Source: Ziziphus jujuba
Taxonomy: Eukaryota; Streptophyta; Magnoliopsida; Rosales; Rhamnaceae
Reading direction: 5' to 3'
Length of the DNA stretch: 64,000 bases
NCBI RefSeq assembly: GCF_031755915.1
Contig: NC_083390.1
Span: 15,283,001-15,347,000, forward strand
Notes under the pieces: generated by a model
The model's database searches: none
What the model was told of the DNA's origin: nothing
What the model saw: only the letters and a program-made list of their open reading frames with translations
Program-made: the position numbers and the translations under genes
Part shown: positions 11,705 to 23,035 of the stretch, one piece after another
How the letters are laid out: every line of letters begins with the position of its first letter
How positions within the stretch are numbered: the first letter of the stretch is position 1

Positions 11705-13819
11705 ATAGATGTGTGGTGGTTAGAAAATTATGTATTGGTTTCAAAATTCAATTTCAGGAGGTTTATCTTATGTTGTTTTTAAAAATTAGTTTGAGAAGAA
11801 TAAATTTGATTTTCATATATATATATATATATACATACACATATATATTTTTCTTTTTCTTTTTTTTTGGGTTTTCCATATATATATAATTTTCAAAATG
11901 TATTTAATGTTTCTGTTATTTTCTAAAATGATCTTTTCTAAAAAAAATGAAATTAAAAAACAAAACAACTGTATTTGAAAATTAACTATAATTTTCTAAT
12001 GTTATTGTTTTGTTATGTTATGAAAGTTTTATTTTTTTAAAAAAAATTAAAAAGAAAAAAAGAGTAAAAGATTTGCTATCTACTGCAAGATTTCATTTTA
12101 AATTTCAGAAAGATTTCTTTTTGTTAAAAAGAAGAAAGATTTTAGCACTTTTGATTTTTTGCTCTCTCATTTTGTAGTAATTTCTTACATAAAAATGTTG
12201 CTGGATTTAAAATATATGCAGGACGGGATCCACTTTGTTGATGGGTTTTATTATTAATATTATTATTATTGTTGTTGGTCAAATGTGTAGCAATGCAGCT
12301 CTTTATTCTTAATGATGCTAATGAGTTAGTGACGAATATGATTAGTGGCGGAGCCAATAATGATTATAAAGGAGTCATATGCTATAAATAGAGTCTAAGT
12401 CATGAATTTTGAGAGATTAATCTAGTGGTAAAACATATCCTTATATATTTAAAATTGTGTGAGCCATATCTCACCCTTTTATCCTAACCATTTACATTTA
12501 TGCTTTTAAAAACCAAAATTTACCCAACATATTTATTAATATATATTATCTACTTAACAAAATAAAAGAATTGTTAATTTGAATTTTTACGGCAAGTTTA
12601 TATGAATCTTTAGGGAGAAAAAAGGAGGGGAAAAAAATGCATTTAGATGGGAAATGGGTTTTTTTATTTACTTATTTTTTTCTTGGACATTACAATTCAC
12701 AAACCTTTATTTTGGAAGGATCATTAAAGTCCAAATGATACTGTTTTAGGATGTATTTACTTTAGTTAAATGAAAGATACCTTTTAAAATCAAATATTAA
12801 AACACAATAAGTAGAGTCAAGACAAAAACTTCACTATTATGAAAAAAATATATATATTTGCTATCAATGATGAAAATTATCATTTTATATGAAAAAAATT
12901 AATTAAGATATTTAGTTTTATTATTATTTATTCTAAAATATTAAAAATAAATCATTTAATGATAATTATTTAAATTGTTATTTAATATTTAACTTCGACT
13001 AATAATTATTCATAACTAATAAAAAAATAATTATCAAAAGTTTTAGTAAAAACAAACTAAAATAGTTATTAAGCTTTAAAAACAAGAATACTAGTCACTT
13101 AGGTCTTAACACATAATTATTTTATTAGTATATACTAATTAAATAAATTCATTTTAAGATTTCGAAATACTTGCAAAAGATATAAAAATATATACAAATT
13201 TTTTTAGGATATCTGCAAATTTAAATCTACTAAATAAATTTACTAAGATGTATGTCACTATTATATATCAATATTTAATTGATTTATATTTAGTTATATT
13301 TATCTTTTTAAAAACTTAATTATTCATAACTAAGTTATTACAACAATTTCTAATCTAAAATGGAGGGGGTATGGAATTTCAAACTTAAAACATCATAGGT
13401 GTGAGTATAAATGATACAACAATTAAGGCAAACATTTATTTTAATATGTTAATTAATAAAATATTGACAAATGACACTTAGCATAAATATCTTAGTAGTT
13501 TTTTTTTTTTTAAGTACCTATAGCATTATTATGCTTATATTTAGTTAAACTTATTTTGATATTGTTGTAGCTTCTAGGGGAATCAGATTTAGCAATTTTG
13601 CTAAAAATAAAATAACAGTTATAGAGAGAATCAATATTTAATAAATTATTATTTCATAATTGCTATATGTTTCTAAATCAATATTTAAGTGTTTAGTAAG
13701 AAAAAAAATTAATTGCTGCATATATATATATATATATATATATATTACTTTTTATATTCCTCATGACTATATTAAAGGAGCAAAATATTTTATGCATCAA
13801 CGCTCAAAATTTATAAACT
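11705..13819. other. AT-rich intergenic region upstream of copy B
   Basis: Very AT-rich DNA with a (TA)n run near 11816-11835 and another near 13720-13745. No gene, tRNA or recognised element was found. Near 12344 a GTGGCGGAGCC string recalls plant repeat ends but has no partner. Confidence 0.5.
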
Positions 13820-14390
13820 GCAAAATGAATAATTTCTCTAAATGCATAAAATTATTATTATTATTATTTTTTTTTTTTGAAATCCTTTAAAACCCTCTGA
13901 ATACATAAATTAATAATTGATCAAACTTGTAAAAGATAAATAATATATATAAAAAATTACAGTACATAATAAAAAAATTTTACTTAATAGCTTTTTTTTT
14001 TCAATTTAGCTTTTATTTACTTATTTATTTTTTCAAAATATGCATATGAAGTCTTTTTTCCAATACGTACAAGAAAAGGAAATAAGCTTTGAAATAAAAT
14101 TATTCAGTCAATAATTCAGATCTGCATACTAAATGAATAAATTCTAAATGCATAAAATAATATTTTTTTTTTTTGAAATCCTTTAGGACCCATTGAATAT
14201 ATAAATTAATAATTGATTAACTTGTAAAAGATAAATAATATATATAAAATATTAAGAAATTTTTACTTAATAAATTTTTTTTTTCAATTTAGCTTTTATT
14301 TATTTATTCCAAAATATGCAAATAAAGTTTTTTTTTTCAAGATGTATAAGAAAAGAAAATAAACTTTGAAGTAAAATTGATTAATTGATC
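13820..14390. repeat. imperfect tandem duplication, unit about 300 bp
   Basis: Two adjacent copies (about 13823-14125 and 14130-14390) share an ordered series of strings: AAATGCATAAAAT, TTTTTTGAAATCCTTTA, AATACATAAATTAATAATTG, CTTGTAAAAGATAAATAAT, TTTTTCAATTTAGCTTTTATTTA and an AAGAAAAG-AAATAA-CTTTGAA tail. The copies have diverged by substitutions and by differing T runs. Confidence 0.8.
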
Positions 14391-14900
14391 CACAATTTTC
14401 CATATGCAGAAGTCAATTAATTAGCTAATTGAATAATAGTCTTTTTTGCATTTATTAATGGGATTCTTTTAATTAGTAGACTTCTCTATATGGTGAAATT
14501 CCCTATTAATTCTTTCTTTTTTATTTGTTAATTAAGTTGCGATAATTCCATAATTTTAGATTTGATCAAGCTTGATTGATGTTTTCCTTTTATTAATGTA
14601 TATTACATAGTTGGTTAAATTATTTCACATAAATAATATAATGTTCAATTAAAATTAATAAATATTCACTTATTAATAAATAGATAATTTTAAATAGTTT
14701 CATGAATATTTATTTATAAAGGTTAAAATATATACTTCTGCTTTGTCAATTTAAACGTAATACAGATGGGGTTATATGGGACATGGGGTGAGTGGTATTG
14801 GTTATTTGATTCGAAATAGTAGTGGAAAATTAATAAGCTGCATTATCTAAACTGCTTCTAAGGAGTTTCACTCCATTAGCTATTGGATTATTAGGCATAA
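14391..14900. other. AT-rich intergenic stretch
   Basis: Between the tandem duplication and the MITE. No coding frame or repeat is recognised. Confidence 0.4.
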
Positions 14901-15381
14901 GAGCATCTCCAATTGTGCACCATTTTGGCAACAAATTTATTGCATTGTTCACTCACCAATTCACTGTACATATCCTTTTTTTATTTAAATTTTTAAAATT
15001 TACAAAACAACCCTCATAACAATTTTATAAATTTTAACCCCAATTGCATATTTTTAACAAAATCATTTGTTTTTGGTACAAAATAATAATAATCTTCCAT
15101 TTATCCCATATTTTTTATTAATATTTTTAACTTTTATATGGAATAAAATTAATATGTAAATAATATAAAATTTTATGTGGGGTAATTGATCAAATAGATA
15201 AGCTAGGAATTAAAAAATAATAATATAAAAAGTAGATAAAAAAAGGAATATAAAAAAATATATTCTTTTTTGGTGTTAGAAATAGTATAATGGGTTAGAA
15301 AGAAATTCCAATTTGATATGATTTTCGCACTATTTTTGTGCAAAATTTGCATCATTTTTGTACAATGGATTGAAGATGCTC
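14901..15381. mobile_element. MITE, 481 bp, TIR GAGCATCTCCAAT, TSD TAA
   Basis: The left end reads GAGCATCTCCAATTGTG and the right end, reverse complemented, GAGCATCTTCAATCCATTG. Both are flanked by TAA (14898-14900 and 15382-15384). The interior is AT-rich and non-coding. A three-base TAA target site and short TIRs fit a non-autonomous DNA transposon of Tourist/Harbinger type, but the superfamily is not certain from the ends alone. Confidence 0.7.
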
Positions 15382-15400
15382 TAATAAAGCATTACAATTT

Positions 15401-17071
15401 GGGATAATCTCATACCAGATCCCTGAACTATATGAATTGAATCAATTAAGTCCTCAAACTATTTTTTTTTTTTTTTTTGTAACAATTTAGCTCCTAAATC
15501 CGTTCAAACTCTACACCATAAGACAAAATTAACTTTCCATCCAATTGATTAACAGAATATGCAAATGAAAGTCAGGTGGCCATTTAACAAGGGTATTGAG
15601 GGTCATTTGCATCCATCATTGTCACGCTCCAAATCCCTATAACTCTCCAACACTTATACATTCAAAGCACTCCTTAGAGTACGGGACTAGAAGTTAGATT
15701 GGCATGCTTCGGAAGCTAACAAGTTGGCGGCAAATAATATGGCTAAATTTTCTTTCAATTTACAAAAAAGATAATGTTCTTTGATACCTATCTTGTAATT
15801 AAGCTTCCTCAAGAGATCTTCAATATTTTGACAGTTGACGAGGCAGAGACTTTGGCTTCATTGTAATCCCCATTCGGTGTTGTCTTGGTTGCTTAATGTA
15901 CTTATTTTTACCCCATAAAAAAAGCCCTCTTCAAGATTTTTCACAGAATTGGGAACTAATACTAGTAAGAGTTACAAATGTATCCTACATAACCTTCCTC
16001 ACTGCAATTATTCAAAAAGAGGGGAAAAGAAAAAGAATTAAAGAATGCCTTTTTCTTAGGGAAAAAAGAAGAAGAAAGAAAGCTCGTTTCTTGTGACCCT
16101 TTTCTCGGTTATCGTAGAAGTGGATGAGACTAATTTTTCTACCAATCTATGAAAATGGTGGTTTTTCTTATACAAATAATTTGATATTTTGAATATAGAA
16201 GAGTTGGCCAATTCAAATACTCTTTGTGTTTAGCAAAATGTTGTCAGATGAATGTTTTATAACATCCAATTTCAGATTCCAATAGTCACCCTTTATTTCA
16301 CAATTAGTTTTTGCTAAGAAATTTTTTTTTTTTTTCCCCTTTTTGGACGTCAGGCGTGCAAGATTGAGCTGTGCTTTTTATTCTTCTTCTAACTCTTTCT
16401 AATTTTTTTTTTCCCTCCATCCTATTGGGAATGGTTGAGGTACAATTATGGATTGGCTCTGCTACAAAACCTAAGAACATCAACAACATGCGGATCTATC
16501 AGATTCTTAACTATTGTAAACAATCTTTTACTCATAACATAAGAACATCAGGTCAATTAAAAAACACAATATAAAATTGAATATGAATGGTCATCGGGTT
16601 AAAGTTCATCGAATTTCAAATAGGATGGAAGCTATTGATGTAAAAAAGGAGAAAAGTGTGGATGGTTTAAAGGAGGTCGAAATTAATGGCTTTCTAAACT
16701 TAGGTGGCATTTTACAGCTTCTAGGTTCAGCAAAGGAGTGGAATCAGAGTTCTTTGATATATCACCACTTTCCAGTTCTATAAAAGATATTGAAGGGGCA
16801 TTGAATGTATCAGTGTTGAAGAGTTTTTAGGACATTTGAAGGAACGTGAAAATGATAGGTGCAAATGACCATCAATATCCTTATTAAAATAGCCACTTGA
16901 TTTTCACATGCACGTTCTGTTAGCATTTGGATGGAATTTGATGAAATTGTAATTTTATCCTTATAATGCACAGTTTTAATTAATTTAAAGACTTGATTGT
17001 CACAAAAAAATAGTTTAAGGGCCTAACTAATACAATCCACATAGTTTAGGAACTTTGTGTGACATTATCTC
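15401..17071. mobile_element. Mutator-like element with long TIRs
   Basis: Inverted repeats of about 270 bp (15401-15668 and 16797-17071) match over nearly their whole length with indels. Outer ends read GGGATAATCTCA and, reverse complemented, GAGATAATGTCA. The flanks are TTACAATTT (15392-15400) and TTACAGTTT (17072-17080), a 9-bp target duplication with one mismatch. Long TIRs and a 9-bp TSD are the hallmarks of Mutator-like elements. No transposase is visible in the 1.1-kb interior, so it is non-autonomous. The interior carries what looks like a captured gene fragment at 15690-15867, making it Pack-MULE-like. Confidence 0.8.
15690..15867 (+). pseudogene. possible captured RNase H-like (LINE or RVT_3 type) fragment
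   Basis: From 15703 one frame reads HASEANKLAANNMAKFSFN. A second frame downstream reads LPQEIFNILTVDEAETLASL before a stop. This resembles the end of plant RNase H-like domains, where an 'EANKLA..LAKF' helix is followed by a P-x-x-I-F/L tail. Stops and a frame change break it. It lies between the two MULE TIRs, so it may have been captured with the element. The assignment is from memory of the family pattern and is tentative. Confidence 0.35.
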
Positions 17072-17080
17072 TTACAGTTT

Positions 17081-17116
17081 TGCATGCAGTTGGGGTATAT
17101 AATGCTGAAATAACAA

Positions 17117-17152
<36 letters not shown>

Positions 17153-18312
17153 ATTTTTTTTCAGAATATTTTAATGAATTTTTCATTAGAAGCTTACTTA
17201 TTAGCTTTTAGATCTTTTCAAAGACTTAAATAGTTTAGTAAAATATTAAAATTTTGATGACAAAGTGAATATAAATTTTAAATATCTTTTTCAATTTTAG
17301 TCTTTAAAAAAAAATCTAAAATTGGATAAGTGAAGTGCTAATTGAAAATTCATCATGTGTATAATATAGCCTTTTTCTATACTATTAGTGCAAAGATGAG
17401 TGATTTTTGGTCCTTTCTAATGCCTGTTTAGTAGAATTTTTTTTTAGATCAAAAGCACTATTTGAAGATCAAAAATTTTTTTGTTAAAAAATAAAAACGT
17501 TTGACAAAAATCAACAAGCACTTGTTGTCCAAAAAAATAATTTTTTAAAATTATTTAAAAGAAGTCTATTTTTAAAAAAAAAAAAATTTTTTTTTAGCTT
17601 ATATAAAAACTCAATAAGTATTTAATACCGTTTTTTTAGCTTATATAGAAATTCATTGAACAATTAATATATTTTTTTGATTTACAACTAAATATTTATT
17701 AATTTTTTAATAAATTTTTTTTTCAAAAAGATCTATTATACAAATCTCTATATACTAAAGTTTTATTTTATCATTTATATCAAATATATCCTTGAGCATT
17801 TATCTTGATTAAAAAATGGCACTTCACCATGCGTTTTGCTAATTTATTTTTCATCGTGTCAAAAGTTGGTTACAACCCTCAACAACCCTGTTTTTCACCA
17901 AACCACTAGTTTTGCTTTATTTTATATATGCTCCTGCTTTTAGAGAATTTGACATGCGTTAAAGTTTTTCTTTATTTAATTTTCAATATACATTAAGAGT
18001 ATTAAAGTAAATTCGGTCTATTAATTTGTACAATTTTCAGTTCCAAAATTACAAAACAGTTTTTTATGTTAGTTTTATTATTTAAATACCCTTGCTTTTA
18101 AAAGATTTAACATGCCATTAAAGTTCTTCTTTATTTGATTTTCAATGAATAGAGAGGGTATTAAGGTAAATTTAATCTATTAAGTTGTCCAATTTTTAGA
18201 CTCTTAAAATTACAAAATAGTCAATTGTTCTATAATAAATATGCGCTAGAAGTAAAAAAGGACAGTTTAGATATCTAATTGCTTTATACCAAATTATAAA
18301 ATTATCCCTTAC

Positions 18313-18350
<38 letters not shown>

Positions 18351-18999
18351 GTGAATCATTACTTTTAATATACATGAAAGAAGAAAAAAAATAAGGAAGG
18401 ACTTTTTAAATTGCTTTCATTATTATTTTTTATTATTTTTTTCTTAAATTGATTTTTTATTATTATAAATCATTGTCTTCTATTAGAAAGGACTTTTTAA
18501 ATTGTTATTTATTTATTTTTTTTATCATTGCTCGGTAGAAGTTTATAGTTTTAACTTTTATCATCTTAATTTATAGGATCTTCTTTAATATAACTTTTCA
18601 ATATTATGAATTAATAAAAATATTTTTTCTTATCATTTTTTTTTCTCTTCATTTGTCTTCGAGTTGTTCTTTCTCTTTTTCTTTTTTTTCTTCAAAAGAA
18701 ATTATGTGAATTTTTTCATTCAAATTTTAGAAAATTTAAAACAATTATACTAAATAATAATTTATTTAAATTGCAATATCAAAATTTTTAAAGATTAAAA
18801 TGCAAAATGAAATCATTATATAGTTTAGAGATAAAAATTACTTTTAACTTTATAATATATAGATAATTTATTTATCCAATTTTATTTTATTAATTAAAAA
18901 ATCCACCATAGTTATAATGGTACAAAAACTTTATAAAATATTAATCCACGTGCATCCCACCTCGCCACGTCTAGTGTACATATATGTGTGTGTATATAT
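17081..18999. other. AT-rich intergenic region
   Basis: Holds (TA)n runs at about 17121-17148, 18319-18346 and 18995-19012, A/T homopolymers, and the duplication at 17920-18230. No gene is recognised. The end near 18950-19020 is probably the promoter of the small gene that follows. Confidence 0.5.
17920..18230. repeat. imperfect tandem duplication, unit about 155 bp
   Basis: Two copies (about 17925-18056 and 18085-18225) share in order CTTTTA-A-A-TT-ACATGC, TTAAAGTT-TTCTTTATTT, ATTTTCAAT, AGTATTAA-GTAAATT, TCTATTAA-TTGT and AAATTACAAAA. They differ by scattered substitutions. Confidence 0.75.
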
Positions 19000-19016
19000 A
19001 TATATATATATATGTA

Positions 19017-19020
<4 letters not shown>

Positions 19021-19053
<33 letters not shown>
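19021..19053. repeat. (GA)n microsatellite near a promoter
   Basis: Sixteen GA units immediately after a (TA)/(TG) tract, about 180 bp upstream of the first coding exon of the small gene. GA/CT repeats are common in plant core promoters and leaders, so a regulatory role is possible but not shown. A (TC)n run also sits at the start of intron 1 (about 19391-19413). Confidence 0.85.
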
Positions 19054-19055
<2 letters not shown>

Positions 19056-19234
19056 TCAGCTGGTATCCCATCCGAATAAAAACGTGCTTTTTAAAAGGGC
19101 TCTATATCTGGTCATTCGATTAAACCAACGGCTGAGATAAAAGCCTCCCCAGTTAACCCCAAATGGAGCTTTCGACGGTAAATCCACGACATCTATCCGG
19201 AGCCTCTCTAAGATGAAAATCGGCGATTGATAAC

Positions 19235-20693
19235 ATGGCGTCCACCGACGGAGAAGAAGCATAGACAGGCAGCGGTCAATCTCGTCAGATTCTCATCTTG
19301 GTTTCCTTCCCGCATTGCTAAAGACAAGAGGGGTTTGTTGCTCATCTGGGTTTCCATCACTCTTGCCCTTGATTCTGCCATTTCAGGTATATCTCTCTCT
19401 CTCTCTCTCTCTCGCATATAGCTGGCAAACTTATTATATGCTTCGATTTTCTTTTTGTGTTGTGAAATATTGCGTAATTTTCACAAATTTAGTGTTTCTT
19501 GGGTCATGTTCTGTCAACTTGCAGGTTCCAAAAAAAACCCTGTGTTTGCTTCCGTGGTGATGTTTGTTATTGGACTGAATTTGACTTCCCTGGTCAAATG
19601 TTGGACTGAACATAATTAGTTATTTTGATTAGGCTAGATGAGGAATCTATCAGCTCAGATTCTGTTTTGAAATTTGACAAGAGTATTTGTTGTTGTTGTT
19701 GTCGTTCCTGGAGTGCTCTTTTTTAAACTATATTTGACTTTCTAAGTTGTGCACAACAATTTTGAAACCGATTTAAGCTCTAATATTGCTGTTCCGTAAA
19801 AACTCATTTTCTTGTAATGAGTTTTGTTCCTGATAGGTGCTAAATGAATATATTAATTCAGCGTAGCAGATTTAAATGATTGTATTGGCACATACTTCTT
19901 GTGGAAATCAATCTAGAGCAGAAGTTTGGCAAAATGTTTGCTAGAGCTTGTAAGGAGTCTAGGATATTAAAAGTGGCTAGGAGTTCTGTGAAGCTAGGCT
20001 GGTTTAGTCTCTTGCTATGCTAGGCAGCCAGAGGAAACCTATCACAGAAATAATGTTACATTGGAAAAGATTACTCGGATAAAGTTAAAATAAATTCTTC
20101 TCATTTGGAGCTTGCTTTGAAGAGCATAGTCATTTTTGTCAGATTTCATTCTCATTACGTGGGCATGCTTATAAAATGGATTTATTTAGTGGCCTCTTTT
20201 GTATTTGTTATGTTTGATAAACTTGGTATATATGTATTTGTGCATTCTCTCCTACATCTAAGTTCATGTTATATGTTTATGTGGACATGTTTTTAGAGGT
20301 GATGATAGAACAAGTATTTGAAAACCATATAATGATGGTGCGTCTAGTCTAGGATCAATAATTAACAAATAATGTGTTAATTATTTGTTACACATCTGTT
20401 CTGTCACTTTTTACGTATAAAAAGAATTGTTGTAGTTTTTTGTTTGCTTTCCCTTGTGATAGTATTTTCTTTTTGTTGCTCGTTTATGATAAACTATGCT
20501 CGCAATGTAGTGCTTCTTTTTCCCTTTCTTATTTTCTCATTAAGATATTTCGTGACGATGAGAGTTGATTACTTCTTTCAGGCATGAAAAAGCAGAGCTC
20601 ATGATGCGAAGCAATTCGGCTGGAGTTTGGATTGATGTTATGCACAACAAGAAGAAAAAGAAAAGGGTGAACCATGAGCTGGATACTATGTGA
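19235..20693 (+). CDS. small conserved-looking membrane protein, unknown function, frame problem at start
   Basis: Three exons splice cleanly: up to 19386 (CAG|GTATAT), 19525-19561 (GCAG|..|GTTTGT) and 20582-20693. Together they encode about 95-100 residues. The product has a basic N-terminal part with a SSWFPSRIAKDKRG segment, one hydrophobic helix (LLLIWVSITLALDSAI), a short linker, and a C-terminal part ending in a Lys cluster and HELDTM. The long frame has no ATG: it is open from a TGA/TAA-bounded leader, while the nearest ATG (19235) is in the +1 frame and stops after nine codons. One base fewer between 19235 and about 19250 would join ATG to the main frame. It may be a real frameshift, an assembly error, or a missing upstream exon. 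The family is not recognised. Confidence 0.5.
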
Positions 20694-22254
20694 TATTCCC
20701 AGATTTTTATGTAGCTTTTTACCATGAAGATTGAGTTGGATGTAAATTACGTTGCCCTAGTTCCACTTGAATCAACATCATATGGCCCTTGTTCTATGTG
20801 CACTTATATTGTATTTTGAATGTATGATAATTTTTATAAGATATCAATTTTGATGTTCTGCATTCTGAAATGAATCAGGAAAGCACTTGTAAATATGCTT
20901 CTATATTTAAATAAAGCTCCATCTCTCCTACAGATTGCATGCAAATATAATTGTATCCATTAAGGCTCAATTAGCGTGATCAGTAACTTGTACCAACATC
21001 ATGAAAACCAAAATTTTAACAAAAGACTAATAGCTTATACATATATAAATTCACCCATAATCACATGGATTTGGTTTTTTACAAGTAGCCAGACAAAACC
21101 GTATATAACTAGTTAACAAAGCGAAACTTTTACCAAAAAAGTTAACGAAACTGAATGATACATATAATTAATGTTCTCGTAGATTGCTTCAAGAGTACTA
21201 TATGATCTTTCAATTTACCAAAATAAATGATGAATTTGTGTAATTATATATCCATTTTGTAAGGTTTAACTTCTCTTATTTTGCCAAAATAAATTTAGCA
21301 CATCTTTTTTCCTATGATAATTAAACATGTATAATTAAATTATTTTATAAGTAAAAAGGATAAAAAATTCAACAAAAGCATTACATAGAATCCTATAACT
21401 TCTAAACTATAAAGCCAGAGGAATGAGAAAACAAAATTCATGCGAGTTGTATGTTCAAGCAATAGCCAAGAAAAGGGATCAGCTTAATTCTTAGGCTGCA
21501 AGCAACAAACTCTATAAAGATAAAGGCTCCTGAGCTTAATCACTATATAATAGGTTCGAATTAAGAAGAGGGACGCTGCTTTTAATAATTTGATTCCATA
21601 ACCAGTTAATGATTGTGATCAATAACTTTCTATACGACATGCAAGGTTCTGCTTGAAAATTTGGACTAAAAAACGGATGCACTTGAGTTTCTGATCCAGT
21701 AATGTTTTAATGTCTCATCCACCCTCTGATGTTGTTGAAGAGATGAGGATAATGTCGTCCTTTTGGAACAGAGGTAGCAGGGACGCCATACTTCCTCCCA
21801 TGCCTGTCCCTTTTCTCTCCCTTACCTCTTCACTGAGCGAACCATGTCCATCCCTTTTCTGTATGACTCTGTGTCACTGAGGAATACGACCATCTCTACG
21901 AAGAAGACCTTCTTTGAAATCCATTTAGTCTCAAAACATCCTTATATGGCCTCGAAACATCCTCAAAATCCCCTTTATTTTTATTTTTTTCTTCATTCGA
22001 AGAATGAACCTGTTCTTCCTTTGTGTAGCCGTTCATGGAGGTCAAGAGATTTGAAATGGGAAAGTAAAATTTGGGTATCTCGTATTCCCTTAAGCTTAAC
22101 CGTAACACCCATTTTTGGGAGGTAAGGTTATGATCTTTTGGTGTTGTTAAGGTTTGTATGTTAATTTTTTATTATCTATTTATTTATTTATTTTGTCTGA
22201 ATGCACCTTGCTCTACTGGGTTTTGGTTTCTAGGTACAGAATGATTCTTTACTC

Positions 22255-22290
<36 letters not shown>

Positions 22291-23035
22291 AAGGATTCTC
22301 CTTCATTTCATTTTCAACCCCTTAATAACTGAGTCAAGTAATTAATTGGCAAATGGAAATCGACCCAAATAGCCAAAAGTAGAGGCCGTGGAAGGCTGAG
22401 TTCGTTGGTTACCTAGTTTACCAAATCCTTCTCAAAACTTAAATTAATTAAATTATTAATCTGACATTTTATTTTTTGTTATAATTTGTAATTGCACTTT
22501 TCATAAATAGTATAGAGATATTATATTATACCCATAAAATTATCAAAAGCTACATGTAAGATAAGTTGATGTTTGTGTCCTCTTTGTTTATGGTAATGTT
22601 TCTTTTGTTTTTTTAATTTGTCTATCTAATTAATCTCTAATTCAAATTTTTTGAAATATTTATTTAAATTTATAATTTATTAATATTGAAATATTTATCA
22701 TTTAAAATATTATTTAAATTCATAATTTATTAATATAAAAAATATTTATTATTTAAAATAAATCTTTAAATTTATAGTTTACTCATATTGAAATATTTAT
22801 TTAAATTTATAGTTTATTGATATTGAAATATTTTATTACAGAATATCAATATTGGAACTGGAAATTATCAATATTAAAAGTGAAATTAACTTTGAGAATT
22901 AACTTTTATTATTATTATTAATGAGAAATTAATAACAACCAACCAACTCGGAAAAATAAAACAAAAGGTCCTACATGTGTAACTACTCACTCACTTGTCC
23001 TACCAATCTATAGTTGACTTAAAACAATCACCTAA
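20694..23035. other. 3' UTR and intergenic region
   Basis: The first few hundred bases are probably the 3' UTR of the small gene. Further on are a 93-codon frame (21844-22125) without any recognised motif, a (TA)n run at 22254-22285, and an AT-rich block at 22640-22850 in which AATTTATTTAAATTTATAATTTATTAATATTGAAATA-like units recur every 50-60 bp. No further gene could be supported. Confidence 0.45.
22640..22850. repeat. AT-rich tandem repeats, period about 50-60 bp
   Basis: Four degenerate units built on TTTAAATT(C/T)ATA(A/G)TTTA-T-ATATTGAAATATTTAT follow each other. Composition is almost pure A/T. Confidence 0.6.

Noticed and set aside
12340..12480. Possible tRNA-derived SINE (GTGGCGGAGCC start and a TAGTGGTAAAACA box A-like string)
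   Set aside because: No box B (GGTTCGANNCC) at the right distance, no tail and no target duplication.
21760..21825. Resemblance of CTTCCTCCCATGCC to miR482/2118-type microRNA
   Set aside because: Only a 6-bp stem (AGGGAC/GTCCCT) can be formed nearby, so no proper precursor hairpin.
21844..22125. 93-codon open frame upstream of GH79 copy C 3' end
   Set aside because: No recognised domain, no splice partner, and an equally long frame on the opposite strand.
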